Shown here piece after piece: positions 16,814 to 25,559 of a DNA stretch of 64,000 nt. The stretch lies in assembly GCA_020052375.1 (NCBI GenBank), contig JAGVPG010000017.1:1-64000 (forward strand), read 5' to 3'. Position numbers and translations under genes: made by a program. Origin of the DNA: Actinomycetota bacterium (GTDB lineage Bacteria > Actinomycetota > JAHEXW01 > JAGVPG01). Below the pieces are notes generated by a model, which searched no databases, was not told the DNA's origin, and saw nothing but the letters and a program-made list of their open reading frames with translations. Position 1 is the first letter of the stretch. Every line of letters starts with the position of its first letter.

Positions 16814-16839
16814 ATTCTACCTCCCGGATAAGACAATAA

Positions 16840-17107
16840 AGAGGGCTTCCATCCTAGCTGACCTGGTCTTTGTCCCCACACTCGCCTGCCGGGAGTCTTG
16901 CAGCTTTCGCCACTAATGCTCCTCTCCTCGAAGCGCCCGTAAGGGTCGGACTACAAGGGCAGGGCTTACCCCTAAACCGCACCATGCTCGCCTTATGACA
17001 ACATCTTGTCAAAGACTTACGTGGGTCCTTTCGCCTGCGACTAGCATGGACTAGCTCTCCGGTGAATCACCGGTGAGCGCAACCACAGACCTAAGATGGA
17101 AGCCTCT
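16840..17107 (-). ncRNA. structured RNA upstream of hpf, probably a raiA RNA
   Basis: Read on the minus strand, the ends pair in a long closing helix: AGAGGCTTCCATCTTAG at 17107-17091 with CTAGGATGGAAGCCCTCT at 16857-16840, one bulge. Inside is a perfect hairpin CCGGTGA-T-TCACCGG (17073-17059) and several other GC-rich short stems. No protein frame fits. It lies directly upstream of hpf/raiA on the same strand, where the widespread raiA RNA motif of Firmicutes and Actinobacteria is found, and its size of about 268 nt is near that of the motif. A strong promoter places the first base at about 17107. Identity is inferred from position and shape; I cannot run a covariance model. Confidence 0.7.
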
Positions 17108-17114
17108 AAACTCA

Positions 17115-17143
17115 ATAGTATTGGACAGAACATAAGTAGTCAA
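17115..17143 (-). promoter_or_regulatory. promoter of the hpf leader RNA
   Basis: On the minus strand TTGACT (17143-17138) and TACTAT (17120-17115) are separated by exactly 17 bases. The predicted start, about seven bases on, coincides with the first base pair of the RNA closing helix at 17107. This is the best sigma-70-type promoter I found in the window. Confidence 0.72.
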
Positions 17144-17234
17144 CATCAAAGCCAGAGTCAGTATGTGCGCCGGAAAAACCGTCGTAAGTATCGAGTTGGT
17201 TGATGGATCCATATAAAACCCTGCTCCCTCTTCA

Positions 17235-17276
17235 CTTATTGCTTCTCGCTATCTCACTTTATCGCTTATAGCTCTT
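17235..17276. repeat. heptamer tandem array at the 3' end of the FlgM-like gene
   Basis: Six degenerate seven-base units (CTTATTG, CTTCTCG, CTATCTC, ACTTTAT, CGCTTAT, AGCTCTT). The array encodes the last residues (AISDKVR) of the FlgM-like protein and its stop codon, then continues downstream. Confidence 0.55.
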
Positions 17277-17539
17277 CCTATTATCTTTGCAGCGATCTCT
17301 TCACTCGCCACAGGATACGTCGCGTCTTGCACTTTGTCCTTGACATCGTCGACCCTGTTGCCCCGGGTGGCCGGCATACTGTTCAGCGCATCAAGCAGTG
17401 TCTGGACGACCTTAGGGGAGATCTGGTCGTCTGACAGATAACGTCGTAGAACATAGTGTGCCGATACGGTAGCGCCGGACTTTCCTCCTGCTTCGATCAG
17501 GCTCAAACACCGTTTTGCCTCGTTATCCGAGATTATCAT
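17249..17539 (-). CDS. small protein resembling anti-sigma factor FlgM
   Basis: This 96-residue protein ends with DDVKDKVQDATYPVASEEIA, close to the C-terminal FlgM pattern in which a helix, a short 'Y-x-V-x-S-x-x-I-A' turn and a final helix bind sigma-28. FlgM holds that sigma factor inactive until the flagellar hook is complete. The N-terminal half is unfamiliar. On the minus strand, GCCGATAC (17572-17565), similar to a sigma-28 -10 element, lies about 25 bases before the ATG, but the -35 match is poor. No flagellar gene is in the window, so the call is tentative; another small helical regulator is possible. Confidence 0.45.
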   Translation of the reverse strand: MIISDNEAKRCLSLIEAGGKSGATVSAHYVLRRYLSDDQISPKVVQTLLDALNSMPATRGNRVDDVKDKVQDATYPVASEEIAAKIIGRAISDKVR

Positions 17540-17620
17540 TTAGGCATTTCCCCCCTTAGAATGAGTATCGGCACTCCCTTGAAAGCTCATAAGTGATTTG
17601 TCTACAATAGCGTCTCTAAA

Positions 17621-17690
17621 AGTGAACAATGAACGGTGAACAGGTTGAATAGGGTCAAGGAGAAGTAAGAAGCGAGAAGCAAGAAGGAAA
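17621..17690. repeat. heptamer tandem array abutting a REP element
   Basis: Ten consecutive seven-base units can be read from AGTGAAC at 17621 to AAGGAAA at 17690, including AAGTAAG, AAGCGAG and AAGCAAG. The last unit ends directly where the REP-like palindrome starts at 17691, so the two repeat types are joined without a gap. Confidence 0.7.
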
Positions 17691-17720
17691 AGCCGACCTG
17701 AAGGTCGGCTGCTACATAAA
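17691..17720. repeat. REP-like palindrome, copy 2
   Basis: AGCCGACC-TGAA-GGTCGGC and the tail GCTACATAAA repeat the element at 2569-2598, with one base change between stem and tail. It follows a heptamer array and is about 60 bases from the 180-bp inverted-repeat element. Confidence 0.7.
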
Positions 17721-17778
17721 AATACATAGGAAGAGTGAAAGCGGTTACCCTTAATAACAAACGTGCATTGTGCGAACA

Positions 17779-17958
17779 GGAGGATATTGTTTTTATTCAG
17801 CCGACATCGGAAGCTGACCTTAGATTTGTGCGAGTATTTACCAGGTCTGTGAGGAAGACCTTTTGATAAAGTGTAAAAAGAGTCTTACGAACGACCTGCG
17901 GAAATGTGAGTACAAATCAAGGTCAGTTTCCAGGAGGATGATAAAAACAATATCCTCC
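17779..17958. mobile_element. 180-bp MITE-like element with 18-bp perfect terminal inverted repeats
   Basis: GGAGGATATTGTTTTTAT (17779-17796) and its exact reverse complement (17941-17958) bound about 144 bases. Homology continues inward in imperfect form: GGAAGCTGACCTTAGATTTG on the left matches the reverse complement of CAAATCAAGGTCAGTTTCC on the right. The whole unit is therefore a long imperfect palindrome that could fold into one rod. It holds no open frame of note. No clear target duplication flanks it. It starts 16 bp after the comFC stop, so it may also end that transcript. A non-autonomous transposable element or a large terminator-like hairpin are the two readings. Confidence 0.6.
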
Positions 17959-17974
17959 CGTGAGCACTCACTCT

Positions 17975-18670
17975 TTAGGTGGTGCGTGCCAGGGTTATGA
18001 CCTTTATGTCTTTGGCGCCGGCTTTTGCCAGGTGGGAGGCGCACTCGGACGCGGTGGCGCCGGTTGTGAAAACGTCGTCGACAAGAAGCACCTTGCGCCC
18101 TTTAAACGCCGTTTCAGCGCCTTTTTTAATAGCGTAAGCGTCACGAACATTGCGCCGCCGGTCGGCCGCTTTGAGTTTGCTTTGGTCTTTGACAAAACGT
18201 ACCGCTTTAAGTGTGTCAGACGCCGTTTTGCCTGTCCGCCTTCCGAGAGCACGCGCAAGGAGTTCCGCCTGATTGTATCCCCGCTGTCTCTTTTTCGCGG
18301 GTCGTAAAGGTATGAATGTTATGATGTCGGCGTCTTCGATCAAGTCGCTGAGGTTTTCCTGTAGCAGGCCTGCGAAGAGGTCGGCCAGGCGGCGTGCATT
18401 CCGGTATTTGAACGCATGGACCGCCTCCTTGACTACCCCATCGTACTCCGCCAAAGACCGGGCAGCCGAAAAATATGTCCTCTTTGACCGGCAATCCCTG
18501 CAATCCCCGACCTCCCGGACTACGGGCTTGCCGCACTTCAGACAGATCGGGTAGTCGATAAAATTTATGGAACGCAAGCACTCGCGGCACAGCGCTTTAT
18601 CGCTCGAAGCCGAGCAGGAATAACAGACAGGCGGGTAGACCAGGTCGATCATAGCTTTCAGTATCTTCAT
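17975..18670 (-). CDS. comFC: ComF-family phosphoribosyltransferase-like competence protein
   Basis: ComFC homologues help move transforming DNA into the cytoplasm, or act in related DNA handling; the enzymatic substrate is unknown. The 231-residue protein has an N-terminal zinc-ribbon with CYSC, CREC, CLKCG and CRDC pairs (about residues 17-62) and a type I phosphoribosyltransferase domain with the PRPP loop VLLVDDVFTTGAT near residue 200 and the RGYNQAELLA motif near 135. It is full length. It stands alone here between two repeat-rich regions, and no other com gene is in the window. Confidence 0.92.
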   Translation of the reverse strand: MKILKAMIDLVYPPVCYSCSASSDKALCRECLRSINFIDYPICLKCGKPVVREVGDCRDCRSKRTYFSAARSLAEYDGVVKEAVHAFKYRNARRLADLFAGLLQENLSDLIEDADIITFIPLRPAKKRQRGYNQAELLARALGRRTGKTASDTLKAVRFVKDQSKLKAADRRRNVRDAYAIKKGAETAFKGRKVLLVDDVFTTGATASECASHLAKAGAKDIKVITLARTT

Positions 18671-18804
18671 ATAAAAAGGATTATAGCAGCTTTAAACCAA
18701 CCGGCAAAAGTTAAGGTGTCATGACTACTAAAGCAATTTGACAAAAACCATAACCTAGCGATTGTGACGATGCTTATACCATAAGTAGCAGAAAGGCTTG
18801 CGTT

Positions 18805-20916
18805 TTACTGGCGCAGCTCTTCTTTAACTTTTCTTAATAATTCTTTTGTTCGATCAACAGGATCAAGATCAAAGCTTCTCTCTAGAAGAGGAAGCGCTCT
18901 TATTAATTGTCCCTTCTTACCAAATTCACAAGCACGATTGAATAAAGCAATCGCTAGAAGTTTGGTCGTCATTTGCTTTTTTTCAGGATTGTTTGACATA
19001 TTGACTGAAGCCTCTGCATCTTCGATCGCGTTCTTATAATTTCCAATAGAAACATAGGCAAATGCTCTGTTAAACAATGCTTCCTCAAATGCTTCCTCAT
19101 CTTTTTCTATTGATAGAAAAACGTCAAGAACAGCTATCGCTTCTAAAAACCGACTTGTTTTTTTATAAAGACTACCTAATGCTTTAGCCGGCCATGTCCA
19201 TTCTGAGTCTATTGGCATTTCCCCTTCAAGATATTTAATAGCTTTAGATATATCTCCAAATTCTTCTGCTAAGTCTACGTATCCGATTAAGGGAAAGCAC
19301 TTGCCTGAGTTGTTCTCGCTCTTCAAGACCTCATAAGACTTCTCATAGAGGTTTAGGGCAGTCTTAAGATCCTCTCGATCCTTAGCTGCCCAACCAGCAA
19401 TGTAATCAAAACCACCATGAGTTGCTCCATGCCTTTTCATTTCCATGATCTCGCGATTTGCGAAGTCCATATTCAAAGATTCAAATGTTAAATGTAAAGA
19501 ACTCACTGCGACAGTCATACACTTATTAAATGATTCAAAATCATCCATTTGGTAATATATATTTGCTGCTAGTATTTGCTCATTAAACCAATTTATGCCT
19601 CCTAATTCTGGATATTCTTTATCTAACCATAAAACTCTGAGTCTCTCTAGTTCATCCAACGCTTTAGTGAAGTCTCCTGCTTCTTTAAACTTCACAGCTG
19701 AAGCAAGAATATCTTGATATATACGTTTCTGCTTTATTTTATCTTCAGAAATTTCACTAGTTTCATCCAAATCAGTAATTCCGCTGTACTGTAGTATTTC
19801 CTCTGAAAGTTCATCAATTGCAGAAGAATCACTTTTTCCAGATATGCTCTGATCAACATGACTTACATTGGTATTTTGGATTTCTTGATCGAGGTTCTTT
19901 AAGATTTCTCTAGCTTCTTTCTGTAAAGAGTGCCATTCATCACCTGCTCGAGATACAAATGTTTCTAAGTCTTGTCGTACCATTCTTGCGTTGCCCATAT
20001 TTTTATAAACACAACCGCGATAGAAATATACGATGTCGCTTTCTTCAGGATTTAGCTCTAGGGATCTGTTAAAATCTATTATAGCTTGAGGGTATTGTTT
20101 GAGATAAGAATATGACGAACCGCGATGATAGTACGAGAAGCCATCTCTTGGATTCAAAGATATCGCCTTGGTTGCGTCTTCGACTGATTTTTGATATTCT
20201 CCGAGATTTCGATAGACGATACATCTACTAATAAGGGCTTTTGTGGATTTTGGATCTATTAGAAGCGCTTTGTTGCAGTCATCACGAGCTTTTTTATGTT
20301 CACCCAAATTGCTATAGCAGTCAGCGCGGTTTATATAACCCACGAATAGATTCGGATCCAGTTCCAAAGCATGATTGTAATCTCTTAGCGCCTCTGAAGA
20401 TAATCCAAGACTATCATAAATATCAGCGCGTTTTATTAGCGCAATTGTATCATTAGGATTTATTTCCAATGCATATGAATAGTCACGAAGCGCGTTCTGC
20501 TTATCGCTAATATTATCGTATGCAATACCTCTATTACAGAAAGCTTCAGAATAATCAGGCTTAATCTCAATCGCATTATCGAATTCTCTAATTGCACGCT
20601 GATAGTGCTTAAGACCTAAACAGCAATTCCCTCTACCAAAGTAAGCATCCGGCAATTTTGCGTCTAGCATAATTGCCTCGCTGAAGTCTGAAAATGCCTT
20701 CTCATACTGCCCAAGAGCTTCCCACGTTGCAGCTCGATTTACAAAGATATCTACATTGGTTCGGTCAATCTCAAGAGCTTTTGTTAAGTCTTGAATCGCT
20801 TTATTATATTCGCCTCGCTCTGCCCATCTTGTACCACTATAAAAATAGGCAAGTGCTTCATCCTTATCTGTTGGTTTGCTATTATTTCTTTTGAACATAT
20901 CGCTAAATGGGCTCAT
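18805..20916 (-). CDS. large TPR-repeat protein
   Basis: The first 330 of 703 residues are about nine tetratricopeptide repeats in tandem (units such as AIQDLTKALEIDRTNVDIFV, with the usual A/G-Y-A-P spacing). A charged low-complexity linker follows (about 340-400), then a second, more diverged helical-repeat half. No signal peptide or membrane helix is seen, so it is probably cytoplasmic. TPRs bind other proteins; the partner is unknown. It follows the other TPR gene with a 4-bp ATGA overlap, and both are AT-rich, unlike comFC next door. I cannot assign a function. Confidence 0.75.
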   Translation of the reverse strand: MSPFSDMFKRNNSKPTDKDEALAYFYSGTRWAERGEYNKAIQDLTKALEIDRTNVDIFVNRAATWEALGQYEKAFSDFSEAIMLDAKLPDAYFGRGNCCLGLKHYQRAIREFDNAIEIKPDYSEAFCNRGIAYDNISDKQNALRDYSYALEINPNDTIALIKRADIYDSLGLSSEALRDYNHALELDPNLFVGYINRADCYSNLGEHKKARDDCNKALLIDPKSTKALISRCIVYRNLGEYQKSVEDATKAISLNPRDGFSYYHRGSSYSYLKQYPQAIIDFNRSLELNPEESDIVYFYRGCVYKNMGNARMVRQDLETFVSRAGDEWHSLQKEAREILKNLDQEIQNTNVSHVDQSISGKSDSSAIDELSEEILQYSGITDLDETSEISEDKIKQKRIYQDILASAVKFKEAGDFTKALDELERLRVLWLDKEYPELGGINWFNEQILAANIYYQMDDFESFNKCMTVAVSSLHLTFESLNMDFANREIMEMKRHGATHGGFDYIAGWAAKDREDLKTALNLYEKSYEVLKSENNSGKCFPLIGYVDLAEEFGDISKAIKYLEGEMPIDSEWTWPAKALGSLYKKTSRFLEAIAVLDVFLSIEKDEEAFEEALFNRAFAYVSIGNYKNAIEDAEASVNMSNNPEKKQMTTKLLAIALFNRACEFGKKGQLIRALPLLERSFDLDPVDRTKELLRKVKEELRQ

Positions 20917-21911
20917 AATTGCTTCCTAAGCTTCTGTAAATCTCTTTTGATCGTTTTGGTCACGCTAGAGTTCTCTGAACCAAGTAAGTCTACTAGTGTA
21001 CTTAAATCTTTATAAGCTTTTTCGTATTCACCGATATCCCAATGTGCATATCCACGCACTTTATATGCAGAAACTAGTGAAAAATCGAGAGACAGTGCAT
21101 AATTACAGTCTTTAATAGCTCCTTGTAAATCTCCGATCTCCGCTTTACTCATACCACGTGCTGCATATGCTTGTGCGTTTAGTGGATTTAGACTAATCTC
21201 ATGGTTAAGATCTTTGATCGCAGATTCGTAGTCATTCCTCTGTATGTGACACAAGCTCCGTAATTGATAGCAAAGTGGATTTTGTGATCCAAGCTCAATG
21301 GCTTTACTTAAATCTCGTATACCATTAACAAAATCGCTGCACTGATAAAATGAGAATCCTCGATCTTCATACACTTTAGGATCCGAAAAACCTAATTCTA
21401 TACTCTTTGTATAGTTCACGATTGCTTCAGAGTGTCTTTCCATCCTAGACTGTAAATTTGCGAGGTTATAGTACCCTTCAGCATATTCGGGACTTAGAGA
21501 AAGGACCTGATTTATGTCCGACATTGCGTTTCTAAAGTCTTCTACTTGAGTATAGGCTATTGCTCGATTATTCAATGCCGCGGTGTAACTAGGGTCGAGT
21601 TCAATTGCGCGTGTAAGATCGTGAATTGCTTTCTCATATTCATCAAGTTCCATATATGAATTTCCTCTGCAGCTATATACTCCTGAAACATCTTGTTGTT
21701 TCAAGGTGAGCGATTTAGTAAAATCTTTAATCGCCTCCTTATGACAATCTAACATTTGATATGTAACACCTCGATTATTAAGTATATCTGCAGAATAAGG
21801 ATTCAGTTTTAGAGCCATACTAAAGTCATTAATAGCATCTCTATAGTTGCCTCTTTCTACATTAATATTTCCGGATATATTATACCTTTGTGCACTTCCA
21901 ATATCCTTCAT
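20913..21911 (-). CDS. TPR-repeat protein
   Basis: This 332-residue protein consists almost entirely of eight or nine TPR units from residue 8 on (for example GNYRDAINDFSMALKLNPYS). Its repeats are close to those of the downstream 703-residue protein, suggesting duplication. No catalytic domain is visible. The ATG at 21911 heads a two-gene unit; the divergent TPR gene starts about 350 bp away across an AT-rich intergenic region. Function unknown; a scaffold role is likely for this repeat type. Confidence 0.75.
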   Translation of the reverse strand: MKDIGSAQRYNISGNINVERGNYRDAINDFSMALKLNPYSADILNNRGVTYQMLDCHKEAIKDFTKSLTLKQQDVSGVYSCRGNSYMELDEYEKAIHDLTRAIELDPSYTAALNNRAIAYTQVEDFRNAMSDINQVLSLSPEYAEGYYNLANLQSRMERHSEAIVNYTKSIELGFSDPKVYEDRGFSFYQCSDFVNGIRDLSKAIELGSQNPLCYQLRSLCHIQRNDYESAIKDLNHEISLNPLNAQAYAARGMSKAEIGDLQGAIKDCNYALSLDFSLVSAYKVRGYAHWDIGEYEKAYKDLSTLVDLLGSENSSVTKTIKRDLQKLRKQL

Positions 21912-22264
21912 ATAATAAGGTTCCCTTCTTCTTATCCAAACATTTCATTAAAGATTGACTGCCGATATAAAATAGAGCGCTCATGTAAATCGAGTTCATG
22001 ATACTGATCAATAGGTACGCTTCTAGAGATGAATTAAGTATCCGACCTAAGTGCCGAATGAATATTATCTGATTTATCAGATCTCTGGCATCCTTGTTTC
22101 AGTGGAAATGCTAGCAAATATTTTTTTAGAATAGTATATTAATATACTATCGATACTTGCTGCAAAGTATAACATGGCAAATACACTCAATAGATAATAT
22201 CTAGTGATAATTTATGAGCTCAATATATTCAAATAATAACTACGACTAGAAGGTGGTCTTGCTA
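21912..22264. other. AT-rich divergent intergenic region with a 20-bp palindrome
   Basis: This region separates two divergent TPR transcription units and should hold promoters for both. ATAGTATATTAATATACTAT (22131-22150) is a perfect 20-bp palindrome and a plausible dimeric regulator site; a preceding T-run makes a terminator-like reading possible too. No gene or RNA was recognised in the remaining sequence. Confidence 0.5.
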
Positions 22265-23605
22265 ATGGATAAATATCATCCTGATCTTTCTGATATACCA
22301 ACAGATATGCAGGACTTACGAGAAATGATGACACAAGTATTCTCAAGCAAGGGTGTTAAACTTCCTTCAGAAGTAGTACAAATCGCGACATGTCAGGTTC
22401 TGGGTTATTGTGTGGACAATGCTTTGCAAACACTTGAGAAAACCTACTCGTCACAAGAGCTTAACGAAGAACAGAAACGTTTGATTCTTGAGATGCTAGA
22501 TGTAGGTGCAAAAACTAGTCTCAAAGAAAAAAACCGTCCGTTAGATGCCCTTAAGATTGCGGAGTTATGTATTAGGTTAGTAGCATTTCTTGATGATCCT
22601 GCCCTCGAAGCTCAGATGTTAGTTCGTAAAGCCAAATGCTTAGATGTTCTAGGTAAACCAAAGGAAAGAATCGATATATCTATTCAGGCAGCTGCAGCTT
22701 GGGACCGCGCTGGAAATCTTGTAAAAAAAACAGGAGCACTTATGAGTGCTGCATCGGTTGCGTTTTCTTCGAACGATTCAAGAACTGATAAGCTTATTGA
22801 TTCAACACTAATTGCTTTTCAATCATGTGGTGAGGTGTTTCCAGAGAGAGAAGAAACACTAAGCCTCCTGGCTGGTGGTTTGGCAGAGTTTGGGATGTCG
22901 AGACTGGAAAGAGAAGGACCTGTAAAAGCGTGTCAGAGGTTCGAAAAGTCTCTACAAATGAAAGACAATGCTAAAGCACATGTTGGTCTCGCAAAAATCT
23001 TTATACTTGAGCAGAGATTTAATGAAGCCCACGACCAACTTGATAAAGCGTTAAGCATTGATCCATCAGATGCTATAGCCAATTTTGAAAAGGCAGAATT
23101 GCTTTGGGATGCAACAAGAATCAACGAAGCTATCAATTTCTATAGAGAAGTTGTGGATAAGTATGAAGGATTTTCACCGGCATATATCGGGGTAGCAAAG
23201 TGTTTTGGCTATATGGCAACGGTTGAGCAAGAAAATAACAACACTATAAAGGTTATTAACTATGGCTCACAAGCTATTGATTGGCTACTTAGAGCGGAAG
23301 ATATCAGTGATCTCGACTTTGAAGAAGAAATCCAATTAAAATTCATGCTTGCTTCTATGTACAATGAACGCGGAATTGCATACACAAAGCTTACTCGTTG
23401 TGGAGAAGAGCCAAAAGAGAATAGAGTTAATGCAGAAAGCGACTTAAAGACTGCCATTCGAATTGGTGCTAACACAAAAGTTGAGCAAATGGCAAGAAGC
23501 AATTTAGCATTATTACAGCAAACAACATCGTCAGGTTGTCTCGCGTTATTGCTATTTCTTTTATCCATTAGTATGTTTCTTCTTTTGATTTTGGTTTACT
23601 CATAG
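22265..23605 (+). CDS. tail-anchored TPR-like protein
   Basis: The product is a 446-residue helical-repeat protein with at least two clear TPR units around residues 240-300 (FNEAHDQLDKALSIDPSDAI) and a single C-terminal membrane helix (CLALLLFLLSISMFLLLILV), so the repeats would face the cytoplasm from a tail anchor. ATG at 22265 is chosen because AAGGTGG stands at the right distance; the upstream GTG at 22253 is part of that ribosome site. It is divergent from two soluble TPR genes of similar composition, so the three may form one acquired unit. No known family beyond TPR is recognised. Confidence 0.7.
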   Translation: MDKYHPDLSDIPTDMQDLREMMTQVFSSKGVKLPSEVVQIATCQVLGYCVDNALQTLEKTYSSQELNEEQKRLILEMLDVGAKTSLKEKNRPLDALKIAELCIRLVAFLDDPALEAQMLVRKAKCLDVLGKPKERIDISIQAAAAWDRAGNLVKKTGALMSAASVAFSSNDSRTDKLIDSTLIAFQSCGEVFPEREETLSLLAGGLAEFGMSRLEREGPVKACQRFEKSLQMKDNAKAHVGLAKIFILEQRFNEAHDQLDKALSIDPSDAIANFEKAELLWDATRINEAINFYREVVDKYEGFSPAYIGVAKCFGYMATVEQENNNTIKVINYGSQAIDWLLRAEDISDLDFEEEIQLKFMLASMYNERGIAYTKLTRCGEEPKENRVNAESDLKTAIRIGANTKVEQMARSNLALLQQTTSSGCLALLLFLLSISMFLLLILVYS

Positions 23606-23636
23606 ATCTTTTACCATATAAAAGCTAGTCTTTCGA

Positions 23637-24542
23637 CTAAATCATTCTTACTATAGTTTGGAAGAGGGGGATGGTGGCAAGACTGGCGATTATCGAGACC
23701 AATATAGCCGCTGATATGAATTCCACTTCCAGATCGTACTTTAGGCCGACGACCAATGACAACATGACGGCCGGCATCGACGCCTCAAGAACTAGTATCC
23801 CGAGATCCGTGCTTGTGAATCCGCCCGCGGCAGCCAGTCCCAACGCGATCAGAGGAGAGATCAAGAGTTTCACGACCAGAACGAGAAGTAGGAGCCATAT
23901 ATATTTCTTCAAGCTTTTTGCCTCTAATGTTAGGCCTATGGTCAACATGACCAGGGGTATCGTCGCCTGCCCCAGATATTCGAATGCTTTGTCCAGAAAC
24001 ACCGGCAAGGGAATAAAATGGAAGACCAGACCGGCTAAAAGAGCGAGTGTTGAGGGAAACAACAGGAACTCCCTGATCACGCTGCCTTCCATCCGGTTGT
24101 TTCCCAGACTCCTTGCGACGACGATCCCGGCCGTGAATAAAAAGGTCACCGTCCCGAAATCATAGAAGACCGACTTGACCAGGTTATGTTGTCCGTACAA
24201 TCCTATCGTAAGAGGAAATCCCAGATATCCCGTATTGCCGATAGCCGCGACAAGAAGGAACGCGCCTAAAAGCCCGTTCTTAAGCCCGATCAGCTTTCCG
24301 GCAGCGTATCCTATCACCAGACATACAGCCATCACGATTATGGCGAAGACCGGCAACCTCGCGACCTTAAGAGACAATGAGGCGTTGTGTACGGCCATGA
24401 AGATAAGCGCCGGTAGCGACACATAGACGATTATCTTATTGATGACCTCGACATCATCGCGCTTTAAAAAATCGATCCGCCTAAGCGACCAGCCGAGGCC
24501 GATGATCAGGATGACGGCGGGAATGAAACTAAGTAAAAGCAT
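23637..24542 (-). CDS. AEC-family membrane transporter
   Basis: This 301-residue protein has about ten membrane helices in the auxin-efflux-carrier/malonate-transporter arrangement. It starts in the membrane (LLLSFIPAVILIIGLGWSLR) and has conserved Gly/Asn-rich elements in the middle (LVAAIGNTGYLGFPLTIGLYG). Family members export or import organic acids and related small anions; the substrate cannot be read. The start overlaps the mtnA 3' end by 14 bp, so it belongs to that operon and may move a product of the salvage pathway, which is inference. Confidence 0.85.
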   Translation of the reverse strand: MLLLSFIPAVILIIGLGWSLRRIDFLKRDDVEVINKIIVYVSLPALIFMAVHNASLSLKVARLPVFAIIVMAVCLVIGYAAGKLIGLKNGLLGAFLLVAAIGNTGYLGFPLTIGLYGQHNLVKSVFYDFGTVTFLFTAGIVVARSLGNNRMEGSVIREFLLFPSTLALLAGLVFHFIPLPVFLDKAFEYLGQATIPLVMLTIGLTLEAKSLKKYIWLLLLVLVVKLLISPLIALGLAAAGGFTSTDLGILVLEASMPAVMLSLVVGLKYDLEVEFISAAILVSIIASLATIPLFQTIVRMI

Positions 24543-25557
24543 CTTTAAGACTCTCTCTGAACGGCGGCCTGATCACGCCCAGTTCGGTAATGATAGCGCT
24601 GATCAGATCACACGGCGTTATATCGAAAGCAGGGTTCGCCGCGGATATCCCCTCCGGCGCCACCTGCAACCCCATTATACGAGTCACCTCATCCGCGTCG
24701 CGCATCTCGACCGGTATAGCCGCGCCGTCAGGCGATGACAGATCGATCGTAGAGGTCGGAGCCGCTATATAAAAGGGGAGCGAATCGATATATGCCAGCG
24801 AAGCGATCGCGTAAGTACCTATCTTGTTCGCGGTATCACCGTTGGCGGCGATCCTATCGGCGCCCACGATCACCTTATCCACCTTGCCTTGCGACATCAT
24901 ATAGCCTGCTGCAGCATCTACGATTAGCGTCGCGGGTATGCCCGCCTTTTTAAGTTCCCACATGGTCAACCGGGAACCCTGAAGTAGCGGCCTGGTCTCA
25001 CACGCTATGACCTCTATCTTCTTTCCCTGCTCAAAAGCTGTCTTTATGACACCCAGGGCTGTTCCATAGGCGCCTGTCGCCAGTGCGCCTGTATTGCAGT
25101 ATGTCAGTATCACATCGCCGTCTTCGATCAGATCGCTTCCCAGACGTCCCATTTTTTCGTCTGCCTTCTTGATCTCCAACGCTATGCCATCAGCCTCTTC
25201 TATTACGATATTCTTTATTCCCGTAATATCCGGACTTGTATTTTTTACTCTATCCATTATACGGTCGACGGCTCGCTCAAGGTTGACCGCGGTCGGCCTG
25301 GTCGCTTTCAGCATCGCGGCAGTCGCGTTAAGTTCGCCGGCCAGACTGTTATAGGAGTCTGCTTTTGATCCGGTGGCCGCGAGCGCCATCCCGTATGCGG
25401 CAGCCATGCCTATAGCGGGCGCTCCCCTTACTTTAAGCGACTTTATTGCTTCGCCTACAGCATGGGGGTCTTTGAGTTCCAGATATACCTCCTTAAGAGG
25501 CAGTTTCGTTTGATCCAGGATGACCAGGCTCGAACCGGTCCATTCCATCACTTTCAT
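24529..25557 (-). CDS. mtnA: S-methyl-5-thioribose-1-phosphate isomerase
   Basis: MtnA converts methylthioribose-1-phosphate to methylthioribulose-1-phosphate, and in some organisms also acts on 5-deoxyribose-1-phosphate. The protein is full length (342 residues) and has the family motifs RGAPAIGMAAAYG, the catalytic Cys in TYCNTGALATGAYG (C154) and the catalytic Asp in VGADRIAANGDTANKIGTY (D234). It lies 2 bp after the alcohol dehydrogenase gene. No mtnB, mtnC or mtnD for the classical methionine salvage pathway is nearby, which points to another fate of the product. Confidence 0.93.
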   Translation of the reverse strand: MKVMEWTGSSLVILDQTKLPLKEVYLELKDPHAVGEAIKSLKVRGAPAIGMAAAYGMALAATGSKADSYNSLAGELNATAAMLKATRPTAVNLERAVDRIMDRVKNTSPDITGIKNIVIEEADGIALEIKKADEKMGRLGSDLIEDGDVILTYCNTGALATGAYGTALGVIKTAFEQGKKIEVIACETRPLLQGSRLTMWELKKAGIPATLIVDAAAGYMMSQGKVDKVIVGADRIAANGDTANKIGTYAIASLAYIDSLPFYIAAPTSTIDLSSPDGAAIPVEMRDADEVTRIMGLQVAPEGISAANPAFDITPCDLISAIITELGVIRPPFRESLKDAFT

Positions 25558-25559
25558 AT

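Noticed and set aside
16840..17107. RNase P, tmRNA, 6S or SRP RNA as identity of the structured RNA
   Set aside because: Core motifs of RNase P (GAGGAAAGTCC) and tmRNA (Ala-tRNA ends and tag frame) are missing, and 6S or SRP shapes do not fit; position before hpf favours raiA RNA.
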